DNA of 64,000 nt from JAJPKK01 sp035311445 (GCA_035311445.1 DATGCX010000326.1:1-64000), one strand, 5' to 3'; positions 41,914 through 51,905 are shown, counted from the stretch's first letter. Notes: generated by a model from the letters alone, not told the origin. Translations and numbers: made by a program.

Positions 41914-42891
41914 ATGAATGTGACTCTAACCACAATCAACGTCGCGATCGGATTAATCTTCGTCTATTTGCTGATGTCGCTGATGTGCAGTGTCCTGCAG
42001 GAATTCATTGCAAACGTCACCAGCTGGCGCGGCAGGCATCTCCGCAACGGCATCAAAGCGATGTTGAACGACCCCGCAATGACCGGCTTGGCGAAACGGC
42101 TCTATCGCCATCCCCGCATCGCAAGTCTGACTTTCCCCGGAAAGCTTCCGAGCTATATCCCGAGCACGACCTTCGCGAGCGCCCTGGCTGACATCGTGGT
42201 GGAAGATAACAACTACCGTTCCGGTGTCGATGGGCCGCTGGCGCCGTTCATCAAAGACGCGAAAGATGCAGGGGGCAAGATCGAACAGCTCGAAGCGCAA
42301 TTTGCGAAGTGGTTCGATGATTCGATGGATGGTTTGGGCGGGTGGTACAAACGAAACGTCCAAATCGTCCTGTTTCTCCTCGGTCTGATGCTGGCCGCCG
42401 CGTTCAACGTGAATTCTTTCGAGATTGCCCGCGTCCTGTGGACGGAACCGGTATTGCGGGAAGCTGTTGTGCAGTCCGCAAGCAAGTTCTATCAGGAGGG
42501 TGGTCCCGCGCAGCCGCAAAGTTCGCCGCAAGAGCAATTCGCAAAGCTGCAAAGAGACCTCGACAATCTGAATCTGCCGTTTGGCTGGGAGCCCGGCAGC
42601 ATTGCGTGCCTGCTCGGCAAAGCCCCCTCTGACACGACATCCCCTAAAGGTACTGCGTCGACGATTTGCCGTCGGCTGCAAGAAAGCCGCGACAGCATGG
42701 CCCGATGGTGGGAATGGCTCGTGCTGCTCGCCGGCTGGCTGGTCACTGCTCTGGCGACCTCGCTCGGCACCCAGTTCTGGTTCCAGACGCTCGGTCAGGC
42801 ACTGGCGCTACGGGCGGCGGGCGCAAGGCCGCCAAAGGCCACCGATATACGCCCACAAGCCGATGTACGCATACAAACCACGGAGAACTGA
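41914..42891 (+). CDS. Integral membrane protein, hypothetical
   Basis: Protein of 325 aa, 29 bases after the patatin gene. The predicted membrane helices are residues 5-27 (NVAIGLIFVYLLMSLMCSVL), about 149-166 (VQIVLFLLGLMLAAAFNV) and about 265-290 (WLVLLAGWLVTALATSLGTQ). A soluble, partly Gln/Pro-rich loop lies between the last two. It resembles a broad group of bacterial membrane proteins of unknown function beginning with a helix and (S/C)xLxE(F/W)I. Its position suggests a membrane platform for the two enzymes. Its TGA overlaps the spacer of the next gene. Confidence 0.75.
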   Translation: MNVTLTTINVAIGLIFVYLLMSLMCSVLQEFIANVTSWRGRHLRNGIKAMLNDPAMTGLAKRLYRHPRIASLTFPGKLPSYIPSTTFASALADIVVEDNNYRSGVDGPLAPFIKDAKDAGGKIEQLEAQFAKWFDDSMDGLGGWYKRNVQIVLFLLGLMLAAAFNVNSFEIARVLWTEPVLREAVVQSASKFYQEGGPAQPQSSPQEQFAKLQRDLDNLNLPFGWEPGSIACLLGKAPSDTTSPKGTASTICRRLQESRDSMARWWEWLVLLAGWLVTALATSLGTQFWFQTLGQALALRAAGARPPKATDIRPQADVRIQTTEN

Positions 42892-42892
42892 C

Positions 42893-44317
42893 ATGCCAAA
42901 TGGAAATACGCCCGCGACAGGTGAAGCTATCGTCGCACTTGCCGCGCGCCACATCGGGCAAACCTATGAACTGGGCGAACTCGTGCCCAAGAACGACCCG
43001 AACTGGGGCGGACCGTGGGACTGCGCGGAATTCTGCTCGTGGTTGGTGTTCCAGGCGGCCGCCGAATTGTATGGATGTGCCCCCAACAGCAAAGACCCAG
43101 CGACAGCAGATGCCTTCACAGGCTATTGGCGGGACGACGCGAAAGCGAAAGGCAAGATCATTACCGTCAACGAAGCGCAGCGCATTCCGGGCGCTTTCAT
43201 TTTGCGTGTCCCAACGACGATCGGCCATATCGTGGTCAGTGACGGAAAGGGCGGAACGGTCGAGGCGATGGGAAAGGCCTTCGGGGTGCGGCGGGGTTCG
43301 GTTTCCGGACGGGTGTGGGATTTCGGCATTCTGGTGCCGTCGATCACTTACGACACCACGTCGATCCAGCCTGGACATGCCGAGGATCCGCCACCAAGCG
43401 CGACCGTCGTGATCCTCCGTCGCGATGACGGCATGCCCCCGGATCCGCGGGTGGAAGCGCTGCAACGTGCATTGGCGGCGGCCGGTTTCGACCCCGGGCC
43501 TTTCGACGGACAGTTCGGCAAGCTCACCGAAGCCGCTGTATTCGAATTCCAGGCCGCGAAGAATCTCTCCGTGGACGGAGAGGTCGGGCCGCAGACCGGT
43601 CGCGCCCTCAAGCTGAAATATTGGAAACCCGATGAAACGGTGCCGGACTTTGCCAAGCCAGCGCAGTCTCAACCGTTGCCGCCGCCGCTTGCAGACTGGC
43701 CGGATGAGACCCGCTCGGTGAATCCGAGCCTCGATTTCGACGTCATCCGCAACGAATATGCCAGCTTGTGGAACACCATGGCCATCCGGCCGGACAGGCA
43801 GGCGGAGGTCGCCGCGACGGCCGCGACTATCGCCAAGGGGGCGGAACGCTATCGATCAGTGGCGGCTTCGTTTGCCAATATGCTCCCCTGGTACGTCATC
43901 GGCATCCTGCATGCGATGGAGTGCGGCTGCGATTTCAAAACCCATCTGCACAATGGTGATCCGCTCACCGCCCGCACCGTGCATGTGCCGAAGAATCGTC
44001 CACCACTCTGGGATCCGACCATGTCCTGGGAAGACAGCGCCAAGGACGCCATCATGGTCGATGGTCTCGACAAGGTAACCGGCTGGACACTGCCGCGCAT
44101 CCTTTTCACGTTTGAACGGTACAATGGCTTTGGGCCGCGGCGGCGCTTTGGCAAGGCAACCGCCTATCTGTGGAGCTATTCAAATCACTACGTCAGAGGC
44201 AAATATGTCGGCGACGGTCAGTGGGACCCGGAAGCGGTTTCCAGGCAGGCGGGTGCGGCGGTCCTGCTGAAACAGCTGATCAATGGCGGAGCCGTCAACA
44301 CGCCGGCCGAGGCATAA
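42893..44317 (+). CDS. Three-domain peptidoglycan hydrolase
   Basis: Protein of 474 aa; the ATG follows CGGAGA and starts one base after the previous stop. Residues 8-150 look like a NlpC/P60- or CHAP-type cysteine hydrolase: WDCAEFCSW with Cys44 and TIGHIVVSD with His112. Residues 183-240 are a PG_binding_1 domain (RVEALQRALAAAGFDPGPFD, VGPQTGRALK). Residues 280-474 form a lysozyme-like domain with PWYVIGILHAMECGCDFKTH (Glu343), NGDPLTARTVHVP and LWSYSNHYVRGKYVGDG. No signal peptide is visible, so export would need lysis, a holin-like route or a secretion machine. Last gene of the cassette. Confidence 0.8.
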   Translation: MPNGNTPATGEAIVALAARHIGQTYELGELVPKNDPNWGGPWDCAEFCSWLVFQAAAELYGCAPNSKDPATADAFTGYWRDDAKAKGKIITVNEAQRIPGAFILRVPTTIGHIVVSDGKGGTVEAMGKAFGVRRGSVSGRVWDFGILVPSITYDTTSIQPGHAEDPPPSATVVILRRDDGMPPDPRVEALQRALAAAGFDPGPFDGQFGKLTEAAVFEFQAAKNLSVDGEVGPQTGRALKLKYWKPDETVPDFAKPAQSQPLPPPLADWPDETRSVNPSLDFDVIRNEYASLWNTMAIRPDRQAEVAATAATIAKGAERYRSVAASFANMLPWYVIGILHAMECGCDFKTHLHNGDPLTARTVHVPKNRPPLWDPTMSWEDSAKDAIMVDGLDKVTGWTLPRILFTFERYNGFGPRRRFGKATAYLWSYSNHYVRGKYVGDGQWDPEAVSRQAGAAVLLKQLINGGAVNTPAEA

Positions 44318-44398
44318 AGGTGCGCGGCGGCTGCAACAAAACGTGCGGCCCGCCGCCAGCAGTACTTCCGATCCCTACTCCAAAGCAGTACCGGGGCT

Positions 44399-44974
44399 TC
44401 AGTTCGTCACCACCCGCGCAAGTTCCTTCTCGATTGCGGCGATCACGCGCGCATCGGTCGGCTCGATCTCCGAAGGGAAGCTCGCCGCGATCATGCCGTC
44501 GCGGCCGATCAGATATTTGTGGAAGTTCCAGCGTGGTCGCTCGAGCGGACGCTGCGCCGATGCCCACCGGTAGAACGGGTGGGAGGCGGCACCGTTGACC
44601 ACGGCCTTGGCGGCGATCGGAAAGCTGGCGCCGTATTGGTGTTCGGCGGTCTGGGCGATTTCGGCGGCGTCGCCCGGCTCCTGTCCGCCGAAATCGTTGG
44701 ACGGCACGCCGACGATCAACAGGCCACGGTCGCGATAGCGCGTCCACAATTCCTGCAGCCCCGCATATTGCGGGGTGTAGCCGCATTGGGACGCTGTGTT
44801 CACGATCAGGATCGGCTTGCCGGCATATTCGGCGAGCTGGATATCGCCGCCCTTGAGGCCTGCGAAATGGAATGCATACGCCGTGATGCGGCTCATCGCC
44901 GGGGCTTGAGCACGCGCAGGCGTCGCCAGCAATCCGGCCATGATGGAGAGGAAAATCCTGCGGTCGGTGAGCAT
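44399..44974 (-). CDS. Glutathione peroxidase family protein, exported
   Basis: Thiol peroxidase of 191 aa from the ATG at 44974, with GGGAG upstream. A signal peptide (RRIFLSIMAGLLATPARAQA) sends it to the periplasm. The active site is NTASQCGYTPQYAGLQEL with peroxidatic Cys, GVPSNDFGGQEPG, and the Trp/Asn block RWNFHKYLIGRDG. It reduces hydroperoxides, probably with thioredoxin-like donors rather than glutathione. It is a single gene convergent with the cassette 39810-44317. Confidence 0.93.
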   Translation of the reverse strand: MLTDRRIFLSIMAGLLATPARAQAPAMSRITAYAFHFAGLKGGDIQLAEYAGKPILIVNTASQCGYTPQYAGLQELWTRYRDRGLLIVGVPSNDFGGQEPGDAAEIAQTAEHQYGASFPIAAKAVVNGAASHPFYRWASAQRPLERPRWNFHKYLIGRDGMIAASFPSEIEPTDARVIAAIEKELARVVTN

Positions 44975-45070
44975 GATGCGTCTCCCAAAGGCTTCCCAAA
45001 TTGTCGCCGCAGAATAGCAGAAATTACGAACGGCTTCCATGCGGGAATGGCTGTGAGATGGTGCGTCTTG

Positions 45071-45207
45071 ACCTCTCCCCGCGAGCGCGGAGAGGTCGGA
45101 ATGAGCGCGTCTTCGCGCTCATTCCGGCTGAGGGGCTTCTCCGCGAGTCTGAGCTTGTGGAGAAGCCCCTCACCCCAACCCTCCGCCAGCAAGCGGGGAG
45201 GAGGGAG
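45071..45207. repeat. Palindromic repeat of the CTCTCCCCGC family
   Basis: ACCTCTCCCCGCGAGCGCGG at the left, TGAGCGCG/CGCGCTCA and CTTCTCCGCGAG hairpins in the middle, and a decayed right hairpin AGCAAGCGGGGAGG. The adjoining 45233-45285 is a short relative of the element at 23151-23235. It fills most of the gap between the glutathione peroxidase and MetE-like genes. Confidence 0.75.
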
Positions 45208-45282
45208 CAGGAGGAGCCCTGACCCAGGCTGTCCCGCATTACGTACCGGAAGACCGGCACTTCATGCGGGCTACAAGCGGGC

Positions 45283-46434
45283 TTAAGAGAACAATTCCCG
45301 GCTCGCGATCCTGGCGCCCTCGGCAAGTGCCTGCAGCTTCGCCCACACGATGCTGGCATGGATTTCCTTTGAGCTTGCGAAAGTCGCAAAGCCGCAGTCG
45401 GAGCCGGCGATCACGTTTTCGCGGCCGACCAACTTGGCGAACCTCCCGATCCGCTGTGCAACCAGCTCCGGGTGCTCGACCAGGACGGTGGAATTGGAGA
45501 TGACGCCGGGGATCAGCACCGCGCTGTCCGGCAGCTTCACGTTCTCCCATACCTTCCACTCGTGCTCATGGCGCGGGTTTGCGGCCTCGAATGAAAATGC
45601 TCCGGCGCGGATGTCCAGGATGAGGTGAACGATATCCTTCAATTCCATGTCATGGACGCGCGGGCCCATGTTGATGCCGTAGCAGGTATGGAACCGGATC
45701 TTCTCCTTCGGGATGCCGCGCAGTGCGTGATTGAGGGCCTCGACCCGCACCTTGGCCCAGGCGAGGACCTCGGCGACGCCAAGCTCCGGCTTGAGCAGCC
45801 AGTAGGTGACGAGCCGCGGATCGTCGATCTGGACCAGGAAGCCGGCATCGACGATCGCCCGGTATTCCTCATGCAGGGCATCCGCGATCGCGAAGAGATA
45901 TTCCTCCTGGGTTTTGTAATAGGCGTTGCGCTGCCAGTCCTCCACATTGGCTGGCGAGATCGCCGGGATGAATGCCTCTTCGACCGTGACGGCGCCAAGC
46001 GCGGCACGGAAATTCCCGATGTCGCGCTGCAATTGCGCGTGGCCCCGATAGGCAACGGGACCGGTGCACACCATGTGGATGTGGCGCGATCTCGCCCCGG
46101 CGCTCTCGGCGTAGAATTCAGGAAACGATCGGGCCTCGCGTGAGCCCGCCCATGGGCTGCCGATGCGTTCCGGGGCGACCTCAAAACCCGACAGGCGTTC
46201 GTTGATGTAGGTGACGAACCCCGGCTTGCTGAATTCGCCGTCATCGACAACGTCGATCCCCAGCTCAGCCTGCGTGCGAACGATTTCACCGACTGCCTGC
46301 GCGAGCCGCGACTCGTAGGCCGCGGTATCGACCGGTTTGCCGTCCTGCATGGCTTCGCCCATGGCGAGCAGGTCCGCGGGGCGCGGCAAGCTGCCTGCAT
46401 GGGTCGTAAGAATACGTTCGGTGCTGCGCTTCAT
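45283..46434 (-). CDS. Cobalamin-independent methionine synthase-like protein (MetE C-terminal type)
   Basis: TIM-barrel protein of 383 aa from the ATG at 46434; 46470 is possible. It is similar to the catalytic C-terminal half of MetE and to epoxyalkane:CoM transferase-like proteins. Zinc ligands are visible as RFHTCYG (His, Cys) and AGSDCGFAT (Cys), with a Glu between. The start TTHAGSLPRP is the family signature. The lone C-terminal domain means it probably transfers a methyl or alkyl group to a thiol; the true substrate may not be homocysteine. Single gene. Confidence 0.88.
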   Translation of the reverse strand: MKRSTERILTTHAGSLPRPADLLAMGEAMQDGKPVDTAAYESRLAQAVGEIVRTQAELGIDVVDDGEFSKPGFVTYINERLSGFEVAPERIGSPWAGSREARSFPEFYAESAGARSRHIHMVCTGPVAYRGHAQLQRDIGNFRAALGAVTVEEAFIPAISPANVEDWQRNAYYKTQEEYLFAIADALHEEYRAIVDAGFLVQIDDPRLVTYWLLKPELGVAEVLAWAKVRVEALNHALRGIPKEKIRFHTCYGINMGPRVHDMELKDIVHLILDIRAGAFSFEAANPRHEHEWKVWENVKLPDSAVLIPGVISNSTVLVEHPELVAQRIGRFAKLVGRENVIAGSDCGFATFASSKEIHASIVWAKLQALAEGARIASRELFS

Positions 46435-46639
46435 GATGGGCTCGCCGGTGGTTCGATGAGAGGATGGCATCTTATCAGGCGATCTGTGGGGCAGCTACCG
46501 GCGCCACGCCACCGGGCTCGTGCGGTCACGTCGAAGGCAGAATAGGGAAAACTACGTCCTTGCACTTCCCCACGGCTGCGGGTCAAAATTGATCCCGGCG
46601 ACGCCCACGTAGAATGTGGCGCGACCCGGGAAACGTGCC

Positions 46640-47824
46640 ATGAAAAGGCTGTTGCTGGCTGTGCTTTTGATGGCTGCTGTCGGCTCCGGATATTATTTTC
46701 GCGACTATTTCTTCACAACCGCGACGGAGAACAGATCCGCACGGCCTCCGGCGCCCCAGCCCGTGGTGGCCGACGTCGCCGCGGAAATGCCGGCACCGAT
46801 CGAGGTCACCGCCATCGGCAACGTCCAGTCCGTCGCGACCGTGATGGTCAGATCTCGAATCGACGGCGAGATCGCGCAGGTTCATTTCGAGGAAGGGCAG
46901 GAGGTCAAGGAAGGGGACCTTCTCTTCACACTCGATGACCGCGTGGCCCGCGCGCAGCTGCAACAGAGCGAAGCCAACCTGGAGCGCGACCGGTCGCAAC
47001 TCCGACGCTTCCAGTTGGAAGTTGCGCGCCAGACCGGGCTAGCAAACCGAGGCGTTGCGCCGGCACAAAAGCTCGAAGACGTAATGACGAGCCAGGCGGT
47101 TTTTGAGGCGACGGTGCGGGCCAGCGAAGCGGCGGTGGAAACCGCGCGCATCAACTTGAACTACACAACCATTCGGGCGCCGATCACCGGGCGAACCGGG
47201 TCCGTCGCCTTCAAGCGAGGCAATATCATCAAGGCGGTCGACACCCTGCCGACCGCCTTGCCGATGGTCACCATCAGTCAGTTGCGGCCGATCTACGTTA
47301 CGTTTTCGGTGCCCGAAAGGCATCTCGGCGATCTTCGCGCGGCTCTGGCGTCCGGGCGCCTGCCTGTCGTCGTGACCATTCCCGGCGCGCCGTCGGATCC
47401 GATCACCGGGCGACTGACTTTTATCGACAATCAAGTTGATGCCGCGACCGGCACGATCACCCTCAAGGCGACGTTCGCCAATGAGGATGCGCGGCTGTGG
47501 CCCGGCCAGTTCGTCAACGTGACCGTTATCCTTGGCGTACAGGCAAATGCCCTCGCCGTGCCGAGCGTAGCCATCCAGGTCGGGCAGAACGGCCCGTATG
47601 TATTCTTGATCAAACCGGACTCGACCGTCGAGCTGCGGCTCGTCCGTGTCGACCGGGCTGTGACCAACAGGACGGTAATTGCCGAGGGGCTCGCGGCCGG
47701 AGACCGCGTTGTGGTCGATGGTCAGCTGCGGCTCACAAATGGGACGCGCGTTGCCATTCAGCGATCCGAGGCGCCCGCACCCCCGAAGACGCAGCCCATT
47801 CCGGTAGCGGAGCAGGCGCCATGA
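46640..47824 (+). CDS. RND efflux periplasmic adaptor subunit
   Basis: Membrane fusion protein of 394 aa (MdtA/AcrA type) linking an inner-membrane RND pump to an outer-membrane channel. The ATG at 46640 opens a hydrophobic anchor (KRLLLAVLLMAAVGSGYYF). The order is barrel-sandwich hybrid (GEIAQVHFEEGQEVKEGDLL), coiled-coil hairpin (about 90-160), second lipoyl half (TTIRAPITGRTGSVAFKRGN) and beta-barrel. The stop overlaps the pump start as ATGA. No outer-membrane factor gene lies nearby. Substrate unknown. Confidence 0.93.
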   Translation: MKRLLLAVLLMAAVGSGYYFRDYFFTTATENRSARPPAPQPVVADVAAEMPAPIEVTAIGNVQSVATVMVRSRIDGEIAQVHFEEGQEVKEGDLLFTLDDRVARAQLQQSEANLERDRSQLRRFQLEVARQTGLANRGVAPAQKLEDVMTSQAVFEATVRASEAAVETARINLNYTTIRAPITGRTGSVAFKRGNIIKAVDTLPTALPMVTISQLRPIYVTFSVPERHLGDLRAALASGRLPVVVTIPGAPSDPITGRLTFIDNQVDAATGTITLKATFANEDARLWPGQFVNVTVILGVQANALAVPSVAIQVGQNGPYVFLIKPDSTVELRLVRVDRAVTNRTVIAEGLAAGDRVVVDGQLRLTNGTRVAIQRSEAPAPPKTQPIPVAEQAP

Positions 47825-50800
47825 CGCTCCCGACGCTGTGCATCGAACGCCCGGTCATGACGACTCTGTTGACCATGGCGATCGTGGTAGTCGGCAGCGT
47901 CGGCTATTTCTTCCTGCCGGTGGCGGCGCTGCCGCAAGTGGACTTCCCGACCATCGCGGTATCGACCACCTTGCCCGGCGCCAGTCCGGCGACGATGGCA
48001 GCCTCGATCTCAACGCCGCTTGAACGAGAATTTTCCGCCATTGCGGGCATCGACTCGATCACATCGGTGAGCGGGCTCGGCATCGGCCGCATCACCGTGC
48101 AGTTCAATCTCAATCGCAGCATCGACGCCGCGGCTCAAGATATTCAGGCTGCGATCGGTAATGCCGCACGCAAGCTGCCGGCCGAGATGACGACGCCGCC
48201 GTCCTACCGAAAGGTAAATCCTGGCGCCTCCGCGGTGTTGCAGTTAACGCTCGTGTCGCAGAGTCTCCCGCTTTCGACCGTCAACGAATTTGCTGAAATC
48301 AACATCGGCCAGCGGCTTTCCACATTACCCGGCGTGGCACAAGTAGCGATCTTCGGCCCGCAAAAATATGCCGTGCGGGTCCAAGTCGCCCCCGACTTGC
48401 TTGCCAGCCGCGGCATCTCGATGGATGAGATTCAACGCGCGATCGCGGCGGCGAGCTCGACGACGCCGGTTGGAACGCTCAGCGGGCCGCAAAAGGCCGC
48501 TACCGTGCAGGCAGACACCCAACTGACGCAGGCGTCCGGATATCTGCCGCTCATTGTCGCCTATCGCAACGGCGCGCCGGTGCAGCTCACCGACGTCGCT
48601 CGGGTCATTGACAGTGTCCAGGTTCGCGAATCCTGGAACTGGTACAACGGCTCGCGCGCCATCACGGTCGCCGTATTTCGTCAGCCTGACGCAAACACGG
48701 TCGAGGTCGTCAATCGGGTAAAGGCCCTGATCCCTGTTTTTCGCGCCGAACTCCCCGGCGCCATCGACATCAACGTCCTGCAGGATCGCGCCGCACCGAT
48801 CCAGGCGGCCGTCGGCGATGTTCAGCGTACGTTGATGCTCACAGTCATTCTGGTCGTGCTCGTCATCTATCTGTTCGTTCGACGCCTGTCGGCGACTGTC
48901 ATTCCGGCACTCGCCCTGCCCGTATCCATCATTGGCACGTTTGGCGCGATGTATGTCGGCGGATATTCGCTTAACAATGTTTCGCTGCTCGCCCTTACGC
49001 TCGCGGTCGGGTTCGTGGTCGACGATGCAATCGTGATGCTCGAAAACATCGTGCGCCACACTGAAGCCGGCCTGGAACCGATGGAAGCGGCTCTCAAAGG
49101 CTCGCGCGAGATCACCTTCACGATCATGTCCATGACCATCTCTCTGGTGGCCGTCTTCATTCCGGTTTTCTTCATGGGCGGCGTGGTCGGGCGGGTCTTC
49201 CATGAATTTGCCATTGTGATCGGCATCGCGATTCTGGCATCCGGATTGGTGTCGCTGACGTTGACGCCGATGCTGTGCAGCCGATTCCTGCGGCCGCATC
49301 TGCATGATGACCGCAACAAACCGATCGCGCGCGTTCTGGAGCGAGGTTTCGCCGGTATGCTTCGCGGCTATGAAATCTCGCTCGAATGGGTGCTGCGCAG
49401 GCGGCGCCTGACGATCGCCGCGACACTTATGACGATCGGAATCACCGCATATTTATTCTATGCGATTCCCAAGGGTTTCTTCCCCATCGAAGACACCGGA
49501 TACATCATCGGCGGCAGCGAGACGGCAGAGGATACCTCGTTCGCCGGCATGCTTGACAAGCAAATGAAACTCGACGCCATCTTGCGGGCAAGTCCTCATG
49601 TCGTGTCCTATAATTTGGAGGTCAGCCTCGGCGGGAGCCGGTTTGGGATAAACAGCGGCGACCTGTACATCCAGCTCAAGCCGCGTGGGGAACGACCACC
49701 CATTGGCGAAGTAATCCAGGAATTGCGTCGCCAGGCCGGCGCGATCGCGGGATTGAACGTGTTCCTGAATCCCGCCCAGAATCTTCAGATCGGCGCACGC
49801 CCGAGCAAGAGCCTGTATCAGTACACCCTGCAGGCCGGCAATCTTGAAGAACTGTATCGTTTTGCACCGCTCGTCGATGCGGAAATCCGCAAGCTCGCCG
49901 TGCTGCAGGACATATCTTCGGACCTGCAGATCAAGAGCCCACAAGCCATCCTCAACGTCGATCGCCGCAAGGCGGCGGCCCTCGGCCTGACATCTGAGCA
50001 GATTCGCACGACGCTTTATGACTCATTTGGATCGCGGCAAGTCGCGACCATCTATACCGCCAGCAACGACTACGCGGTGATTCTGGAAATCGATCCATCA
50101 TTCCAGCAGCGCTCCGACGACCTGTCGAAGGTCTTCGTTCGGTCGAGTGCCGGGCAGCTCATACCGCTCGGCACTGTCGCGACTTTGACTCAAGGCGCCG
50201 GTCCCTTGACGGTCAACCATCAGGGACAGCTTCCAGCTGTGACGATCTCGTTCAACCTGGCGCCCGGCGTCGCCCTTGGCGAAGCGATCGAGCATATCCA
50301 GGAGATGGAGCGCCGGCTGGTATTCCCACCCACCATTACGGCGGGATTCGCCGGCACCGCACAGGTGTTCCAGCAGTCGTTGCGGGGACAGGGCTGGCTG
50401 TTGCTGGCGACCGTTCTGGTCATCTACGTGGTGCTCGGCATTCTCTACGAGAGCTTTATTCACCCGATCACGATCCTTTCCGGCCTGCCGGCGGCCGGCG
50501 TGGGTGCGCTCCTGACCCTGATACTGTTCAAGATGGACCTCAGCGTCATTGCGATCATTGGCGTCATCATGCTGGTCGGCATCGTCAAGAAAAACGCGAT
50601 CATGATGGTCGACTTCGCGATCGAGGCGCAACGTAACCACGGCGAACCGCCCGAGCGGGCGATCCATCGCGCATGCCTGTTGCGCTTCCGCCCCATCATG
50701 ATGACCACAGTGGCAGCGATCATGGGCGGCCTGCCGATCGCGCTGGGGCTCGGCGTCGGGGCCGAGCTTCGACAGCCCCTGGGCGTTGCGGTCGTCGGCG

Positions 50801-50940
50801 GGCTGCTGACGTCGCAACTCCTCACGCTGTACATCACCCCCGTGATCTACCTGTCGTTGGAGAGCATGCGCCGCGGCCTGTCGGCCTCAGGAAAGCGGGG
50901 CCGCAGCATTCGGCCGGTCGCCGCCGAGGCGGCGGAATAA
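47821..50940 (+). CDS. RND efflux pump inner-membrane permease (AcrB/MdtB type)
   Basis: Proton-driven multidrug transporter of 1039 aa. It starts MTLPTLCIERPVMTTLLTMA, the usual first helix. Conserved parts are the porter-domain openings (FPTIAVSTTLPGASPATMAA), the membrane block with charged residues VGFVVDDAIVMLENIVRH and GREITF-like helices, and the second repeat with GIVKKNAIMMVDFAIEAQ. It ends with MMTTVAAIMGGLPIALGLG. The HAE1/MdtBC-like family fits. It is coupled to the adaptor gene by a 4-base overlap. Confidence 0.95.
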   Translation: MTLPTLCIERPVMTTLLTMAIVVVGSVGYFFLPVAALPQVDFPTIAVSTTLPGASPATMAASISTPLEREFSAIAGIDSITSVSGLGIGRITVQFNLNRSIDAAAQDIQAAIGNAARKLPAEMTTPPSYRKVNPGASAVLQLTLVSQSLPLSTVNEFAEINIGQRLSTLPGVAQVAIFGPQKYAVRVQVAPDLLASRGISMDEIQRAIAAASSTTPVGTLSGPQKAATVQADTQLTQASGYLPLIVAYRNGAPVQLTDVARVIDSVQVRESWNWYNGSRAITVAVFRQPDANTVEVVNRVKALIPVFRAELPGAIDINVLQDRAAPIQAAVGDVQRTLMLTVILVVLVIYLFVRRLSATVIPALALPVSIIGTFGAMYVGGYSLNNVSLLALTLAVGFVVDDAIVMLENIVRHTEAGLEPMEAALKGSREITFTIMSMTISLVAVFIPVFFMGGVVGRVFHEFAIVIGIAILASGLVSLTLTPMLCSRFLRPHLHDDRNKPIARVLERGFAGMLRGYEISLEWVLRRRRLTIAATLMTIGITAYLFYAIPKGFFPIEDTGYIIGGSETAEDTSFAGMLDKQMKLDAILRASPHVVSYNLEVSLGGSRFGINSGDLYIQLKPRGERPPIGEVIQELRRQAGAIAGLNVFLNPAQNLQIGARPSKSLYQYTLQAGNLEELYRFAPLVDAEIRKLAVLQDISSDLQIKSPQAILNVDRRKAAALGLTSEQIRTTLYDSFGSRQVATIYTASNDYAVILEIDPSFQQRSDDLSKVFVRSSAGQLIPLGTVATLTQGAGPLTVNHQGQLPAVTISFNLAPGVALGEAIEHIQEMERRLVFPPTITAGFAGTAQVFQQSLRGQGWLLLATVLVIYVVLGILYESFIHPITILSGLPAAGVGALLTLILFKMDLSVIAIIGVIMLVGIVKKNAIMMVDFAIEAQRNHGEPPERAIHRACLLRFRPIMMTTVAAIMGGLPIALGLGVGAELRQPLGVAVVGGLLTSQLLTLYITPVIYLSLESMRRGLSASGKRGRSIRPVAAEAAE

Positions 50941-51147
50941 GGACCCGTCCACGAATAAGTGCTCCAAAGGGCGGTCGTCGCCCGCGCAAGCGGGCGATCC
51001 AGTAACCACTTGGCTTCGATTCGGGCACAGCGCATCACGCGGTGATTACTGAATGCCCCGCGAGGCATGACACTGAGGCGATTCACTTGTTTTCCGGACA
51101 GACCCTAAGCTCCGCCGGGGCTTCGGGGGATCGCCAGCGGCCGGCAC

Positions 51148-51447
51148 TCACCAGCGTCTGCGCCAGCGCCAGCGCCTGTAACCCCAGCCGCCTCCTCCAA
51201 TGAGGCGGAGGACGAGCAGCAAGATAATTGCGCCGATCAGCGCGTTAACAACCAGGGCAACAATCCCTGCGCCGAGATGGATGTTCAGTTGCGGCAACAG
51301 CCAATCACCAATAAGGGCGCCGAGCAAACCGACGATCAAATCCCCGATCAGCCCGAACCCTGAGCCTCGCATCACCTGACCAGCCAGCCAGCCGGCAATG
51401 AGCCCGACCAGAATAATGACCAGGAGGCTTTCATTCGACAAATGCAT
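51148..51447 (-). CDS. GlsB/YeaQ/YmgE family stress-response membrane protein
   Basis: Small protein of 99 aa from the ATG at 51447. The transglycosylase-associated (Transgly_assoc) family pattern is clear: IILVGLIAGWLAGQVMRGSG and GLIGDLIVGLLGALIGDWLL, with a third helix and an Arg/Trp-rich tail, YRRWRWRRRW. Members are linked to general stress. The extra basic tail is somewhat unusual. Single gene. Confidence 0.9.
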   Translation of the reverse strand: MHLSNESLLVIILVGLIAGWLAGQVMRGSGFGLIGDLIVGLLGALIGDWLLPQLNIHLGAGIVALVVNALIGAIILLLVLRLIGGGGWGYRRWRWRRRW

Positions 51448-51905
51448 GGTTTGTTCCCCAAAATAGGGCAATGTTTTTGACCGGAAATAGTTCCATCGAA
51501 ATCCCCCAACTCCTCAAAATGAGGTATGGCTCGACCACCAGACCGTGCTTCGACGATAAGATCGAGATAGGCCCCCGAAGCGATATTGCCGCCCGGAAAA
51601 GAACACGAAAACCGTCCCGCGTCACATTCGCATATTCCTTTCGTCACCGGGTGACGTTTCGGAGGAACGTGGCCTCGCCCGCAAGGTCATCAAAGAGGAG
51701 CTGCCATACGATCCATTTCTGCGCAGCCGGGTCGCGCTCGAGATCGTGAGCCGGGATGATCCTTCATCCCAGCGGGGAGAGGGGAGAAGAGGTTGCACCG
51801 CCACATGCGATTGGCCTGCTCCGCCAAGGGAGGCCAGCCATATGGGATTGGGAACCTCCTCCCGGCCACCTGCGTTCTCTGCGGATCGGGGGACGCGGAG
51901 TACGT
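51448..51905. other. Intergenic region between GlsB-like and repeat-bearing membrane protein genes
   Basis: About 458 bases with no supported gene; the open frames here lack protein-like composition. The divergent promoters for both neighbours must be inside. Confidence 0.35.
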
